This document shows, piece by piece, positions 34,342 to 34,346 of a stretch of DNA of 34,346 nt (within the stretch, counting starts at the first letter, position 1; each line of letters starts with the position of its first letter). This DNA is from a virus. The position numbers were made by a program, and so were the translations under genes. The DNA lies in the IMG/VR virus record IMGVR_UViG_3300025704_000065, positions 1 to 34,346 of that record, one strand, 5' to 3'. The notes beneath the pieces were generated by a model. The model saw only the letters and a program-made list of their open reading frames with translations, was not told the origin of the DNA and made no database searches.

Positions 34342-34346
34342 GGCAT

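Noticed and set aside
1-34346. tRNA genes or a CRISPR array
   Set aside because: No cloverleaf-like segment with a TTCGA arm and no regularly spaced repeats were seen by eye on either strand.

Overview
The window is one continuous piece of an AT-rich (by eye about one third G+C), tightly packed tailed-phage genome with podovirus-type virion genes. Almost all of it is coding, genes commonly abut or overlap as TAATG or ATGA, and I see no rRNA, tRNA, integrase, transposase or CRISPR array. Most start codons follow A/T-only leaders without a Shine-Dalgarno sequence, as is usual in Bacteroidetes. The tail proteins, head-tail ring proteins and capsid resemble those of crAss-like phages and of uncultured marine phages of flavobacteria. 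The likely source is therefore a marine phage of a Bacteroidetes (Flavobacteriia) host; this is inference from motif memory, not from a database search.

Positions 104-27292 (+ strand) form the packaging and virion block. Three small leader genes come first, including a protein with two GroES-like lobes. They are followed by a possible small terminase, the large terminase, portal, acidic scaffold-like protein, major capsid protein, a head-associated protein, two head-tail ring proteins, a large tail stabilisation protein with a duplicated domain, two more tail proteins, a GNAT-like acetyltransferase, two T7-like internal virion proteins and a 2545-residue giant that carries a zincin-type HELLH motif. 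Hairpins after the capsid gene and after the next gene probably set transcript levels around the most abundant protein.

Positions 27293-27470 separate two convergent blocks. They hold a strong bidirectional terminator and two further inverted repeats.

Positions 27471-34341 (- strand) form the nucleotide-supply block. In transcription order it holds a hypothetical gene, thymidylate synthase, a GIY-YIG/MazG fusion, a MazG-like protein, a T7 endonuclease I-like nuclease, three tiny genes, ribonucleotide reductase small subunit, a 2OG-Fe(II) oxygenase-like protein, a coiled-coil protein, a small membrane protein and ribonucleotide reductase large subunit. Together these would break down host DNA or branched DNA, clean the NTP pool and make dNTPs. 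Neither reductase subunit has an ATP-cone, so dATP feedback is probably absent. No DNA polymerase, primase, helicase or lysis gene is visible and the last gene touches the window edge, so this is probably a partial genome.
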